Positions 45,718 to 56,350 of a stretch of DNA of 64,000 nucleotides are shown here, in pieces; position 1 is the first letter of the stretch; each line of letters opens with the position of its first letter. Under the pieces are notes generated by a model that was given only the letters and a program-made list of their open reading frames with translations, did not search any database and had not been told where the DNA came from. The position numbers and the translations under genes are program-made. The DNA is from Orobanche coerulescens (lineage: Eukaryota; Streptophyta; Magnoliopsida; Lamiales; Orobanchaceae). The DNA lies in assembly GCA_033398695.1 (NCBI GenBank), contig CM065802.1, positions 79,842,096 through 79,906,095 of the forward strand, read 5' to 3'.

Positions 45718-48443
45718 TATAATACCCGAGCCTAACACTACACATTTGGTCAATACGATTCATGCATTACACTTATCAGTCGTATGCTAGTTATGTTTAA
45801 TGGCATTTAAATGTTTATTTCATCTCAAAACTGCATTTAAGCGCATTCAAAGATATAAAACATGTAAATTTAATTCTCAAATCTTTAAAATGTTGAGAAT
45901 ATTAACTTTATATAAGGATAAGATACATGTTAAGATAATATATAACTCTAAGTTCATTTGGTAAACCGGGAAGTACTAATTGTGCTTTCGAGGCATTTAT
46001 TTTGTGTTAACCGATTTATTCAGGTGTATCAGTCAGCGTATATGCTAGGTAAATATAGATTATAATTAAATTAAATAAATGTAATCTAGTCTAATAATAC
46101 ATGTCAAATATCATTATCCTTATCAACATCATATAAGACACAACTAATGGTGTCATCACCTTGTAACCTTGTTAAATAGTTTGATTTGTCGATGCCCTAT
46201 TCACATTGAGGTTGGATACTCTTAAACTTATACTTAAGCTTATAGTCTAAACCGTATCACATTGATAAATTATTCCTTATATTCTTATCTCTATTGTTCT
46301 ATGTACGAGGCCTTTGGAAGATTTGACAAGAGACTACTCTGCTAGCATTTTTACCCTATCCGCGCGAGTAATCGACTTTAAATAATTGAAACACATATCA
46401 TACCTTTACAATAACATTGGATCGATCCATAATATCATAAATATGGTCCTTATTAGCTAAGAACCGGTCCAAGTTGTCAAAAAACCGGACCTCATATGCC
46501 CAACCGGCCTACACCACGGAAGATTTTTTTTAGAGGTTACTAGGGGCTAGTTTTGTAATTTTTCCTTTATAACCGCCTCTCTATGATAGATAAATGCTAA
46601 AACCAACCCTCCACCTTCATATACTATTGAATTTTCGCAAGAATCTTCAACCTTCGGAAATATCCCGAGCATTCAGGGAGAAATCATCAAAACAATAACA
46701 CCTCAATTTCTTTGACAATCAAGGTGAGTCTTCTTGGTTCTCTTGTTGTTTTTGTTATTTTTCTTGATTTTTTGAAGTTAGTAAAGCTTTTTAAGTTTTT
46801 CAAACATGTTATAAATATGTTAAGAATTCGTTCATGGATTAATTAATTGTTTATGATAGATCTACACTGCTTAAAACTCACTAGGACAATACAAGATTCA
46901 ATTCTGCTACCTTTTTGAAACATCTGTATATTGTATCAAATTCATTTGTTTCAGGGACAAGAGCTTTGATATATTTGTTCTTAAGTATGTTGGGATGTTT
47001 CATCAAAATTTGGTGCAAATACAATCTACATCCAAGTAGTTATAAGCAAAAAAACACCTGATTAGTACAAGGGTTTGGTAAGTCCTTTTATACAAACATG
47101 TTGCTATAAAATCTAAGAGACTGGTTGTGGTGTCTTAAAGGGTATTAAAACCAGATGCTCTAACATACTAAAAGGTCATAAATTCTAGGTTAGTAGGCTG
47201 GTATACATAGAAATACGGACATAAAACTGTAAAATATCAAATAGGCATCCTGATAGAAATCGGTAAAAACCTTCGGTTAGGAAGTGCGATGAACTTTATG
47301 AATACCATTACTCCTATTTAAGCACACTAATTAAAACAGGGTATCAAGTTTTATTATCACAACCATCTCATATCGATAAAAGAGTAGAAATCTATGTGCA
47401 ACTACAATGTATAAATATAGTGTTGTTCGTATAACTATTTGTTGAGATTGATGATATCGTGAGAGTGTTCCATTGTATTATATGATTGATCTGAATTATG
47501 CTTAAAGTTTTTGGTTGCACCTTACATGAACATGACATCCTTTAGCATTCACATATGCATGCATAACATGAGACTCACTAGTGTCTGCATGCATGGAATG
47601 ATCATGAAAAAAAATATTTTGTTGGCTACTGCTAAAGCACCGAAGCATGGTAAATGCATGCTTTTATGATATGTTTAGCATGGTATATGCATGCTTATAT
47701 GATGTGTGAGACATGGTTGATGCATGTTCTCACAATATATTTGGTGTTTTAGATGCATGCCTTATATATCTGGCGTGGTGAATATGATATGATATTGAGC
47801 TCTTTCTGGTGCCTAGTACATTGATCAAAAGGCCCAAATATAAGAAAATGATTTTTAGGGAGATTCTCATTGATGATCATATGTCATGTGTAGCGTCAAA
47901 CATGATACATGCATGATTTCTGCTTATTGGGCTTGAGATATTTTCATTGCTGGACGGGTTAGAGTTCCACTATTGCTGATGCTCGATGTATATGGATGAA
48001 GACCAGTTGGGCTAAACCCTGGAGTTATCGTGTCATTGTTACTTTATTTGTGTTATGTCATCGAGTTAGAAAAACTTATATGCCTGAGTGTGTGGTGATG
48101 GTGCGGTTTGGTGTTTTACATACTTTTGGTATTGTTATGTAGCTAATAAGTTTGTTTTAAGTAGTGAACTTGTAAAAATATATAAATAATTGTGTGGGAC
48201 GAGTAGAGACTTGGTGTTCACTTTTGATTTTGGGGATATGATGCCATATGGATGACATGCGTTTGATTATGGACGCGACATGATGTCTTTATGTTGTAGT
48301 GATATGGATTTCGTATTACTATTATTATAGGTTGGTGACATAGGTACTATTTTAGGGGATTTCTGCCAAAATTTAACGGAATTTTGTAAGTATTAATAAG
48401 ATATGAGATAGTTCAAGTTAGGTAATTAGAGTCGGTCGTTTCA
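45718..48443 (+). repeat. Gypsy-2 3' LTR
   Basis: It begins TATAATACCC (canonical TG mutated to TA), after a purine-rich gatgggagga, and ends GGTCGTTTCA at the Copia-2 border, giving 2726 bp. It includes an array of degenerate ~33 bp units at 47643-47795. No 5' partner is in the window, so the ends rest on the polypurine tract and the junction with Copia-2 coding sequence. Confidence 0.78.
47643..47795. repeat. Degenerate ~33 bp tandem units with ATGCATGC
   Basis: Four to five units of the form gcatggtatatgcatgcttatatgat, diverging toward the right end. ATGCATGC is an exact RY-type palindrome. It lies inside the Gypsy-2 LTR, and any role in LTR activity is unknown. Confidence 0.75.
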
Positions 48444-49206
48444 TTCCTGCAGGAAATACTTGATCCATACCGCTTCTGTGGCTACCTCAGAGCCTGCCAC
48501 GTACTCATCTTTCATGGTAGAGTCTAATATGGATTTCTTCTTCACACTCCAGCTAATGGCTCCATCTCCAGATCAAATACAAAACCTAAAGTAGACTTGG
48601 ACTTTTCTTTATATGCTGAAAAATCTGATTCAGTATAACCCACTGGATATAGGTCATCTGATTGATATACTAGGATGTATTTCCTAGTCCTTCTCAAGTA
48701 CTTGAGTATATGCTTGACAGCAATCCAGTGTCATGTTCCATGGTTCGACTGATATCTAGCAGTCATGCATACGGCACGACAAATATCTGTCTAGTGTAAA
48801 ACATAGCATACATGAGGCTTCCCACTGCTGACGCATAAGGGAACAGCTTCATGTCATTTATCTCATTTTGTGTCTTAAGACACATATCCTTAGATAGTTG
48901 AATTCCATGCATGTAAGATAGAATACCTTTATTGGAAGATATTCACCGTATCGATATAAGATGCCTGAGATAAGCACAACATCATTTTCTTTTGATCACG
49001 AAAGATCCTGATCCCGAGAATGTGGCCTGCCTCTCCCAAATCTTTTATATCAAACTGCTCTGATACCCATACCCACACATCTGATAACTCATTCACATTG
49101 TTTTCAATTAGAAGGATATCATCTACGTACAGTGCAATAAACACTAACATATTTCCATTGTACTTCTTATACATACAACTCTCACTCGGATATTAGACGA
49201 ATCTAT
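48444..49206 (-). pseudogene. Copia-2 reverse transcriptase end and RNase H
   Basis: Minus strand 49174-48929 reads as the copia catalytic region with FIALYVDDILLIENNV and FDIKDLGEAGHILGI. Further left, after shifts, come the WSVKKKSILDST and VWIKYFLQE parts of RNase H (about 48560-48444), cut by the Gypsy-2 LTR. Both Asp of YVDD are present, but the frame is broken. Confidence 0.83.
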
Positions 49207-51097
49207 TGTTAGGAATATGCCCTCGAATGCCACTCAGAGGATGAGAGAGTGAGAGCATTATATTGTTATTATGAATATTATATTAAATGAGGTATTTATT
49301 ATTTCTATATTATTGTATATCACAGGTATTGTGATTTGGTATATAAAATAATATTTCTTGCATTTGAGAGCAAACATTCCACTTTTTATGTAGATAAGGA
49401 GATAGGCACTGGAAGTGTTTAGGACTCGAATGCTTAACTGGTTCGCAAGTCGATAAAACTTAACTGGGCAGTAAGTTTAGACAAGACTTGTATAACGTGT
49501 ACTTTGACATGTAGAGTGCCTGTATTCACTAAGGGTTAGTGGGAGCACATGTTATAGGTATGCTAATGGGATTAGTATACTCGAACACGACTCAACTCGA
49601 TTCGGTCACATGGATATCACTCAGGGATTGTCAATGACTGAATCGAAAGATTGTGATAGGTATACGTGGACCTTTGACTTGAAGTTTCAGTAGTATATGT
49701 GCTTATGACATTAAGTTAGTCATTAGAGTAGTTCGATCCAATCGCCGGTTGGTGGGGTCAACCTCGAAATGCAACTTAGTGGGCAAGTAGAAGTCTCTAC
49801 TGAATACCAAGATAGGATTCTTTCTCCTGTTAGTGAGCAGGTAAATGTCCTATGCGGTTAATGGTAAATTAGATCATAAGTCTTTGGCCAAAGCAGTTAG
49901 AGCTAGTTGTATTTGATACACAAGAGCTCGGTTTGTATTAAAAAACTGCATAGAGTTACTATAGGGTTTGACTTTACCGTGACCCTAATACATGACCGAG
50001 ACATATGATCGAAGGGTTTATACGTATACGGTATTCACGATATAATGGTTTTGGAATGATCATATCATTCGTTCTCAGTTAGGTTACGGTGTAGGCCACG
50101 AGACTGGCTAGGTGGTGCTAACACTCATTGGATCCTCCCAATACTAACTGAGACGAACCTACATAGTCGCGGAACAGGAATTGACGATGATTATATTTAG
50201 CTTATTCTCTCTTGGTTAATATTGGACATTGGATGTCTAATTTAATTTATTGGGTAAATTAAATCGGTCTCGTGAATTAAGTAAATTACTGGGTATTTAG
50301 TATATTCATATTATTTCTTAGAGAATTTATTTTCAATAAAATTAATGAATTAGATTAATTAATTGTATTAATATTGAAACGTACCAAAGTTTATCTATCG
50401 AATTAGATACACGAGGGTCCGTTTCACGGACCGAAACAAACCAAATTATTTTTCTTCTTGTCTTGCCCCCCCCCCATGTTCAGTTATGACTTGTATTTGT
50501 CATATGTGATATAAATAATATGTGGAGGTATTATTTATAATGTGGGGTTGATTAATAATGTAGGTATCATTATTAAGAATTAATAAATGTATTCATTTGA
50601 TGAATAAAAAGGTGGTGAACGCTGAACTTGGTGAAGAGCTACGTGAGAGGTAGAGAAAAGAGAAACAAAGTTTTCTTTTCATTTTTGAACTATAGTGTGT
50701 TCTTGAGTGAAATATTAATTTTATCACTTAAGAGTGATCAAAATTAAATATATAAGCTTATTCTATCAATTTCTAGCTGTATACTTAGAGTATAAATTGA
50801 TAAAAATATTTTCCGATCATCTTCCGACGCGTGATACGTAGAGGCACGGTGCTTTCGGTGCTCGAGAATTTCCAAAAGCTCGTTCGATTGGATTCGTGTT
50901 CGTGCTTGGAATCATAAAGATATTATCAAAGGTATATGAGGGTATGAATTCTATGATTCTTATGTTCGTCAATTTTATTTATATTCGTTTATACGATGCT
51001 TGATCGATCCGTTTTTAGGATTTGATTTTTATTCGGTTTGACCAATTTATTTTCCATTGCGTTATTCGATTTTAATCGATTTAATCCCAACATCCAT
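49202..51097 (+). mobile_element. Solo LTR related to the Copia-1 LTR
   Basis: 1886 bp (49207-51092) starting TGTTAGGAATATGCCCTCG and ending TAATCCCAACA, flanked by tctat (49202-49206) and tccat (51093-51097), a 5 bp duplication with one transition. Both ends and the long first block (CGAATGCCACTCAGAGGAT) match the Copia-1 LTR, but it is in the opposite orientation and diverged. No interior is present, so it probably arose by LTR-LTR recombination. It contains a C run at about 50467-50476. Confidence 0.85.
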
Positions 51098-53540
51098 ATG
51101 AGTGGATAGCCTCATCAAATTGAGTGTTCCACAATCTATATGCTTGCTTAAGTCCATAAATGGATATCTTAAGCTTGCACACTAAGTGCTCTTCTCCTCC
51201 AGCCATAAATCCCTTTGATTGGCGCATATAGATTTCTTTGTCTAGACTGCCATTCAAGAACGCAGTCTTGACATCCATCTGCCAAATCCAGATCCAAATG
51301 CACAGTTATAGCTAAAAGGATCCGGATTGACTTAAGTATGACTATCGACAAAAGGGTTTCATCTTAATCGATGCCCTCCTTTTGAGTATAACCTTTCACT
51401 TCAAGCCTAGTTTTGAAGGTTTCAACCTTCCCATCAGCTCCTTTCTTTCGTTTGTAGACCCATTTACTCCCAATGACTTGTACTCCATTTGTAGTTCTAC
51501 TAGGTCCCAAACTTGATTGGAATCCACCGATCCCATTTCTAATTCTATTTCTACTTGCCAGGAGTCGACATCTTTATCTTGGATCGGCTCTTTGTAAGTT
51601 TAGGGATTTGATTCATCTTTGCTTGGGATTGGGTCCGAGACTTTCACACACCTATGAATCATTACGGTTGATGAACAACCCTCCCACTATAACGAGGCAA
51701 ATCTTGAGTTGGTGTAAGAGTTTCAGAGTCGATACGTGGTGTAGTGTTAGTTGGTGCTTGCACGTTTGGTATAGACGGAGTCTCCCTTTCAACTCTTCCA
51801 GAATTATTTAACTTGGTTTGTGACTCATCACATAATCCTCTTTCAAGAATTAGGTATTGGTGCTAACAATGACCTTCTGATCCTGAGGACTATAGAACAA
51901 ACCATCTTTCGTTCTTTTAGGATATCCTACAAACACTCGTACCTCTGCACGATGTGCCAACTTATCAGCATCCCTATTCAGCACGTGTGCTGGAGAACGC
52001 TAAATCTGAACATGTCCTAGTCTGGCTTTCGCCCACTCTATAGCTCTGTGGGTGCTTTTGGAACTGGTTCGAGGGCACTATGTTTAGTATATACACCACT
52101 GTTTCAGATGCGTACCCTCAAAATGAAATAGGTAAATCTAAGTAACTCATCATTGACCTAACTACCTCTAAAGGAATTATGTTCCTTCTCTCAACAACAC
52201 CATTTTGTAGTGGAGTTACCCGCACAGTGAGGTAGGACGTAATCCACTCATTGCCAAGAAATCAAAAAACTATCCACTAAGGTATTCGCCACCACGATCC
52301 GATCGTAGTGAGTTGATACTCTTCTCGTGACGCTTCTCTGTTTCAGCCTTGAAATATTTGAATTCATCAAAAGCTTAAGACTTACATTGCATCAAATATA
52401 TGTCCATATCTCGTATAATCATCTATAAATGTAATGAAGTATTCGAAACTAACCTTAGCCAGGATGTTCAATGAACCACATATACCAGTATAAACCAATT
52501 CTAACACATTTTGAGCACGATTTCCCTTGGTCTTCAAAACACTTTTGGTCATGTTATCTTCTTGAGAAGATTCACATATTGGAAAAGACTCAACCTGGAG
52601 TTCATCCAAATGAGCCATCATCTACCAATCTTTGAATCTTTCTAATCTTTACATGACCTAATCGTAAATGCCACATATATGTTTGGTTTATGCTTGAAGG
52701 TTCTTTTATCTTTTTAGGTTTAGAGAAAGAGTTAAAAGATGTATTTTTATCCATGGGAGTTTGTGCAGTATTAATGACATATAGTCCATCAGTATAGGTG
52801 CCTTTGCAAATATATTCACTATTTCTTCTAATAATAGCATTATCATCAAAATAAACTGAATAACCATTACAATTGAATTTAGAAACCAAAATTAAATTCA
52901 TTCTAAAAGGACATTATTTAGGACTAATATCTTATCATTAATTTCAACTGCACGACTCCCACCGCTACAGCCATAAGTCTGGAATAATTGCCCCAGTTGA
53001 TGGTGATCTTACCTGCACTAAGCTATATGGTTACCTAAAAACCATGCGAGTTAAAGAAAACAAGACCAATTGAGCCTGAATCTATTGCCCACGAAGTGGT
53101 AGAACAAGCTGCCAAACATATTTTGACTACTAATGTATGAGATGTACCTTTCTTAAAAGCAGGATAGTCCACTTTAAATGTCCTTTCTGACCACACTTAT
53201 AGCACTTTTCCTTTGGGTTTTGGTTCGCCTCAGGCTGAGGAGCCTTACTTTTCACTTTGAGGGGTTCCACTCGCTTTTGGTCCACTTGTTTCTTCTTCTT
53301 CTCCCACTTGGGTTTATAATTTGAAACACCAACCGCAAGAACTTGGTACCCTTGTCTGGAGAGGCCTTCGACAGCTTGAAGTTCTGACAGCAATTCCACC
53401 AAAGTATATTTCCTACGATTCATATTGTAGTTTAGGTGGAACTGCTCAAAACTTCTAGGTAAGATATATATCAAGTGCGCTTAGATGAGAAATCATCTTT
53501 AGAACATGTAAAATTGATAGTTGGTTCTTTTTGGCCATGT
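51093..53540 (-). pseudogene. Copia-2 gag, protease, integrase and RT start
   Basis: From right to left on the minus strand: a truncated gag (53474-53130, FEQFHLNYNMNRRKYTLVELL, and a zinc knuckle CYKCGQKGH whose last Cys is Tyr after a frameshift), protease with AIDSGSIG (about 53075), pre-integrase with MWHLRLGHVKIRKIQRL (about 52675-52610), integrase core pieces (52621-52382, FEYFITFIDDYTRYG), and reverse transcriptase start (51278-51093, DVKTAFLNGSLDKEIYM, GLKQAYRLWN). Stops lie between all of these. About 100 codons of the usual gag N-terminus are missing at 53540. Confidence 0.83.
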
Positions 53541-53640
53541 ATTAATTAACTTAAGCTCCGATGGGAGCATATTAATTAATACAACTAAGTGAACACCATA
53601 ATTTAATAACCTTATAATATTATCTTTAAATAATAGTCCT
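53541..53640. other. Junction between Copia-2 and older LTR
   Basis: 100 bp of AT-rich sequence with a short inverted repeat (aagctccgatgggagc). It is not recognised as gag, primer site or LTR. Confidence 0.4.
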
Positions 53641-54358
53641 TGTTGGTCCCAAAATTCTAAGGACATATAGCTCTGGTCCTGAATAGCTCAAGAAATAATT
53701 AAGTGCAGAAGCTTTTAGTGAGTACACTGTATGGATTTTAATTATGTTGCATACAACAAGCTGCTTAAGGTGCTGTATTTTTAATGCCTACAGAACAGTA
53801 CAAAGTTTGTCAAACTGATGTTTTTGAAAGTTTTCTTTAGAGTATTACTGTAATATAAAAATGGATATGCATGAGATAATAAATGAAGCAAGACAATATT
53901 TACAGTGATTCGAAGGTGGGGTAATTCTTATACATCCACTCTGCTCCACATAGGAGGAAATTCACTATAATCAAGGCGTAGACAACTATATGAGACTAGG
54001 AATACACACAAGCTATATAGTTAACATAGATTGATACAAATGCTTGTATACACAGAAACACCATTCATGCAGATTGTTGTTTAACTAGACTTGAGTAAAC
54101 ACTCTCCCACATAGGTCAGTGTCTAACTCCCAACAGTAACACTGCCCATACAGGTTGTTTATTAGCTGGATTCATGACCTACACAATATCGGACCCTGGT
54201 CAACACTTGAGAATACAAGTTTGACTGTCACCAGATAGCTCTCCGAACATTTAAGCTATATCTCTAGAGTGAGGCTGTTCTGAGATCGAGATATAGCATT
54301 TGAGCTCATCTTGTCTTTCTTGTCATATGGACATATGTTGAACTTGTACATCGATTTT
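53641..54358 (-). repeat. Older LTR, R-U5 half (split by Copia-1)
   Basis: It begins TGTTGGTCCC and runs to the Copia-1 3' LTR. It includes a region of cacataggagga and cacacag words like those in the Copia-3 LTR, suggesting a related copia family. The remaining half is at 27752-28323, next to the other LTR of Copia-1. The 5 bp next to Copia-1 are atttt here and atttc there. Confidence 0.65.
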
Positions 54359-56340
54359 TGTTGGGATTCGGTGCCTAAAACGAAGGCCCAGCGGAAGCGA
54401 TAAAATGAAAATTAATTCGATCTGAATCCCTACGAGGATCGATCGAGCTACATATATACGAATATATAAATGAAAAACAAGAGTTATAAGAAACTCACCC
54501 TTGAAGTCCGTTGATTAAATGGTAACCTTCTCTTGAGCTATTCCCCAAGCTTTAATTGATCTCTATGAATCCAATCCGCTCCAAGCTCTTGAACGATCCA
54601 ACGCCGAAAGCACCGCGTCTCTACTTGCCACGCGCCGGAAAAATGAACGGGATGACTACACCTTGCTATCCTCCAAGGATACGGCTAGAGCAAGTTTGTA
54701 AGAGCTTGCTAATCAAGATTACAACACTCTAAGTGTTTAATCTATATCTCTCAATATTTCCTCACAAAATTTCTCTAAGAAAATTATGAAGAAGAATAAT
54801 AAGAAAAGTGAGGACTTGAGAAAATGATTTCTCTCTCTAGCTTTTGATTCTCACGAGTGGAATTGGTTTAGGAGAGGTTGAGAGATGTCTTCATTTATTC
54901 TCCTCCCAAATCCCACACAATCCCTTTATCCTTATTATAAGAGATATCATATCTCTTAGGTGATTAGTCTTCACCCACCAAAGCATGACAAAGACTAAAG
55001 GTAAGAGATCAAAAGTGGGGCCAGCCTCTAGAAGGAATCCGACAAGTTCGGTTCGTTTCAGACTCCCGAGAGTCCAAACAGATAAACTCCGATTCCGTTC
55101 TGATATATTTATATCGATTAATTAATCCAATTAATTAATCACATTAAATACATAATAACATAATTAATTTCTCCAAGAAATAATTATATTCATGAATTAA
55201 ATTAATCACCCGGTAATTTATTTAATTAATTACGCCATAAATTAATTTATCCAATAAATCAATTTAGACATCCAATGTCCCAAATTAGATATCCAATATC
55301 TAATATTCATAATTAGAGATTAAGCTCGATTCATTCCGTCGTCAATCCTATTGCGTGACTCGGTAGGTTCGTCTCAATCAGCAATGGGAGGAACCAAAGA
55401 GTAGTAGCACCACCGAGCCAGCCTGGCGGCCTACACTGTACCCCAACTGAGAACGAATGATTGGGATCATTTAAGAACCATTCTGTCGTGAATACCAGTA
55501 TACGTATAAACCCTTCTTCCAAATGTCCCGATCAAGTTATAGGGTCACGGTCAGTCAAACCCTATCTGTACTTGACGTTATGCATGTGTTAATGTAAATC
55601 GAGATCATCGAGCTCTCGTGTATCCAATACAACTAGCTCCAATGCTTTGGCCAAAGACTTATGATCTCATCTGCCAATAACCGCATAGGACATATAACCC
55701 GCTCACTAACGGGAGAAAGAATTCTATCTTGGTATTCAGTAGGACCTGCTACTTGCCCGTTAAGATGCACGTCGAGGTTGACCCCCACCTCCCGGTTTAT
55801 AGGGTCGAACTGCTCTAATGAAAATCTTAACGTCACAAGCACATCCCTACTAAATGCTCAAGTCGAAGGTTCACGAATACCTATCACAACCTTTCGATTC
55901 CGTCATTGACTGTCCCGGAGTGAAATCCATGTGACGAATCGAGGGTGAGTCGGTTCGAGTATACTAATCCAATTAACATACTTATAACGTGTGCTCCCAC
56001 TAACCATTAGTGTTCGACAGGCACTCTCCATGTCAAAAAACACGTCATACAAGTCTTCACATAATCTTAACGCCCAGTCAAGTTTCATCGACTTGCGAAT
56101 GTTTAAGTATTTGAGCTATAAACCTTTCCAGTGCCGACCCACTTATCCAATAAGGAGTGGAACATTTTGCTCTCGAATAGACGGACTAGTTTCTATATGT
56201 ATATTTACGAGTTAGGAATGCCAGTAACTGCCAGTAAATAAAGAAACATCCATTGCCTTATATTAATGATTTACATAATTACAAGTACAATGCCCTCATT
56301 CAACATCCTCTGAGTGGCATTCGAGGGCATACGCCTAACA
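54359..56340 (-). repeat. Copia-1 3' LTR
   Basis: 1982 bp, plus-strand TGTTGGGATTCG to CGCCTAACA, pairing with 25768-27751. Most differences are transitions plus a few short indels, including about 14 bp around 55595. Its polypurine tract (minus strand AGTGGGAGAT, 56341-56350) adjoins it. Confidence 0.9.
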
Positions 56341-56350
56341 ATCTCCCACT

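Larger units (their letters stand above)
36739..48448 (+). mobile_element. Gypsy-2: 5'-truncated, decayed chromovirus
   Basis: A plus-strand Ty3/gypsy element keeps gag, pol and the 3' LTR (45718-48443), but its 5' LTR and leader are missing because Copia-3 and an unexplained breakpoint lie to the left. TRgag-2 interrupts its gag. At its right end it is inserted in the RNase H region of Copia-2, where ttcct (48444-48448) would be the target duplication. The left copy is not present. It is far more mutated than Gypsy-1. Confidence 0.85.
48444..53540 (-). mobile_element. Copia-2: fragment without LTRs
   Basis: Minus-strand Ty1/copia coding sequence from truncated gag (about 53540) to RNase H (48444), where Gypsy-2 interrupts it. 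A solo LTR (49207-51092) splits the reverse transcriptase. No LTR of its own is recognised, since the left one would lie beyond Gypsy-2. The region is old and broken by many stops. Confidence 0.82.

Noticed and set aside
50467..50476. C homopolymer as a functional element
   Set aside because: A short homopolymer inside a solo LTR. No supporting context, and run length is unreliable in sequencing.
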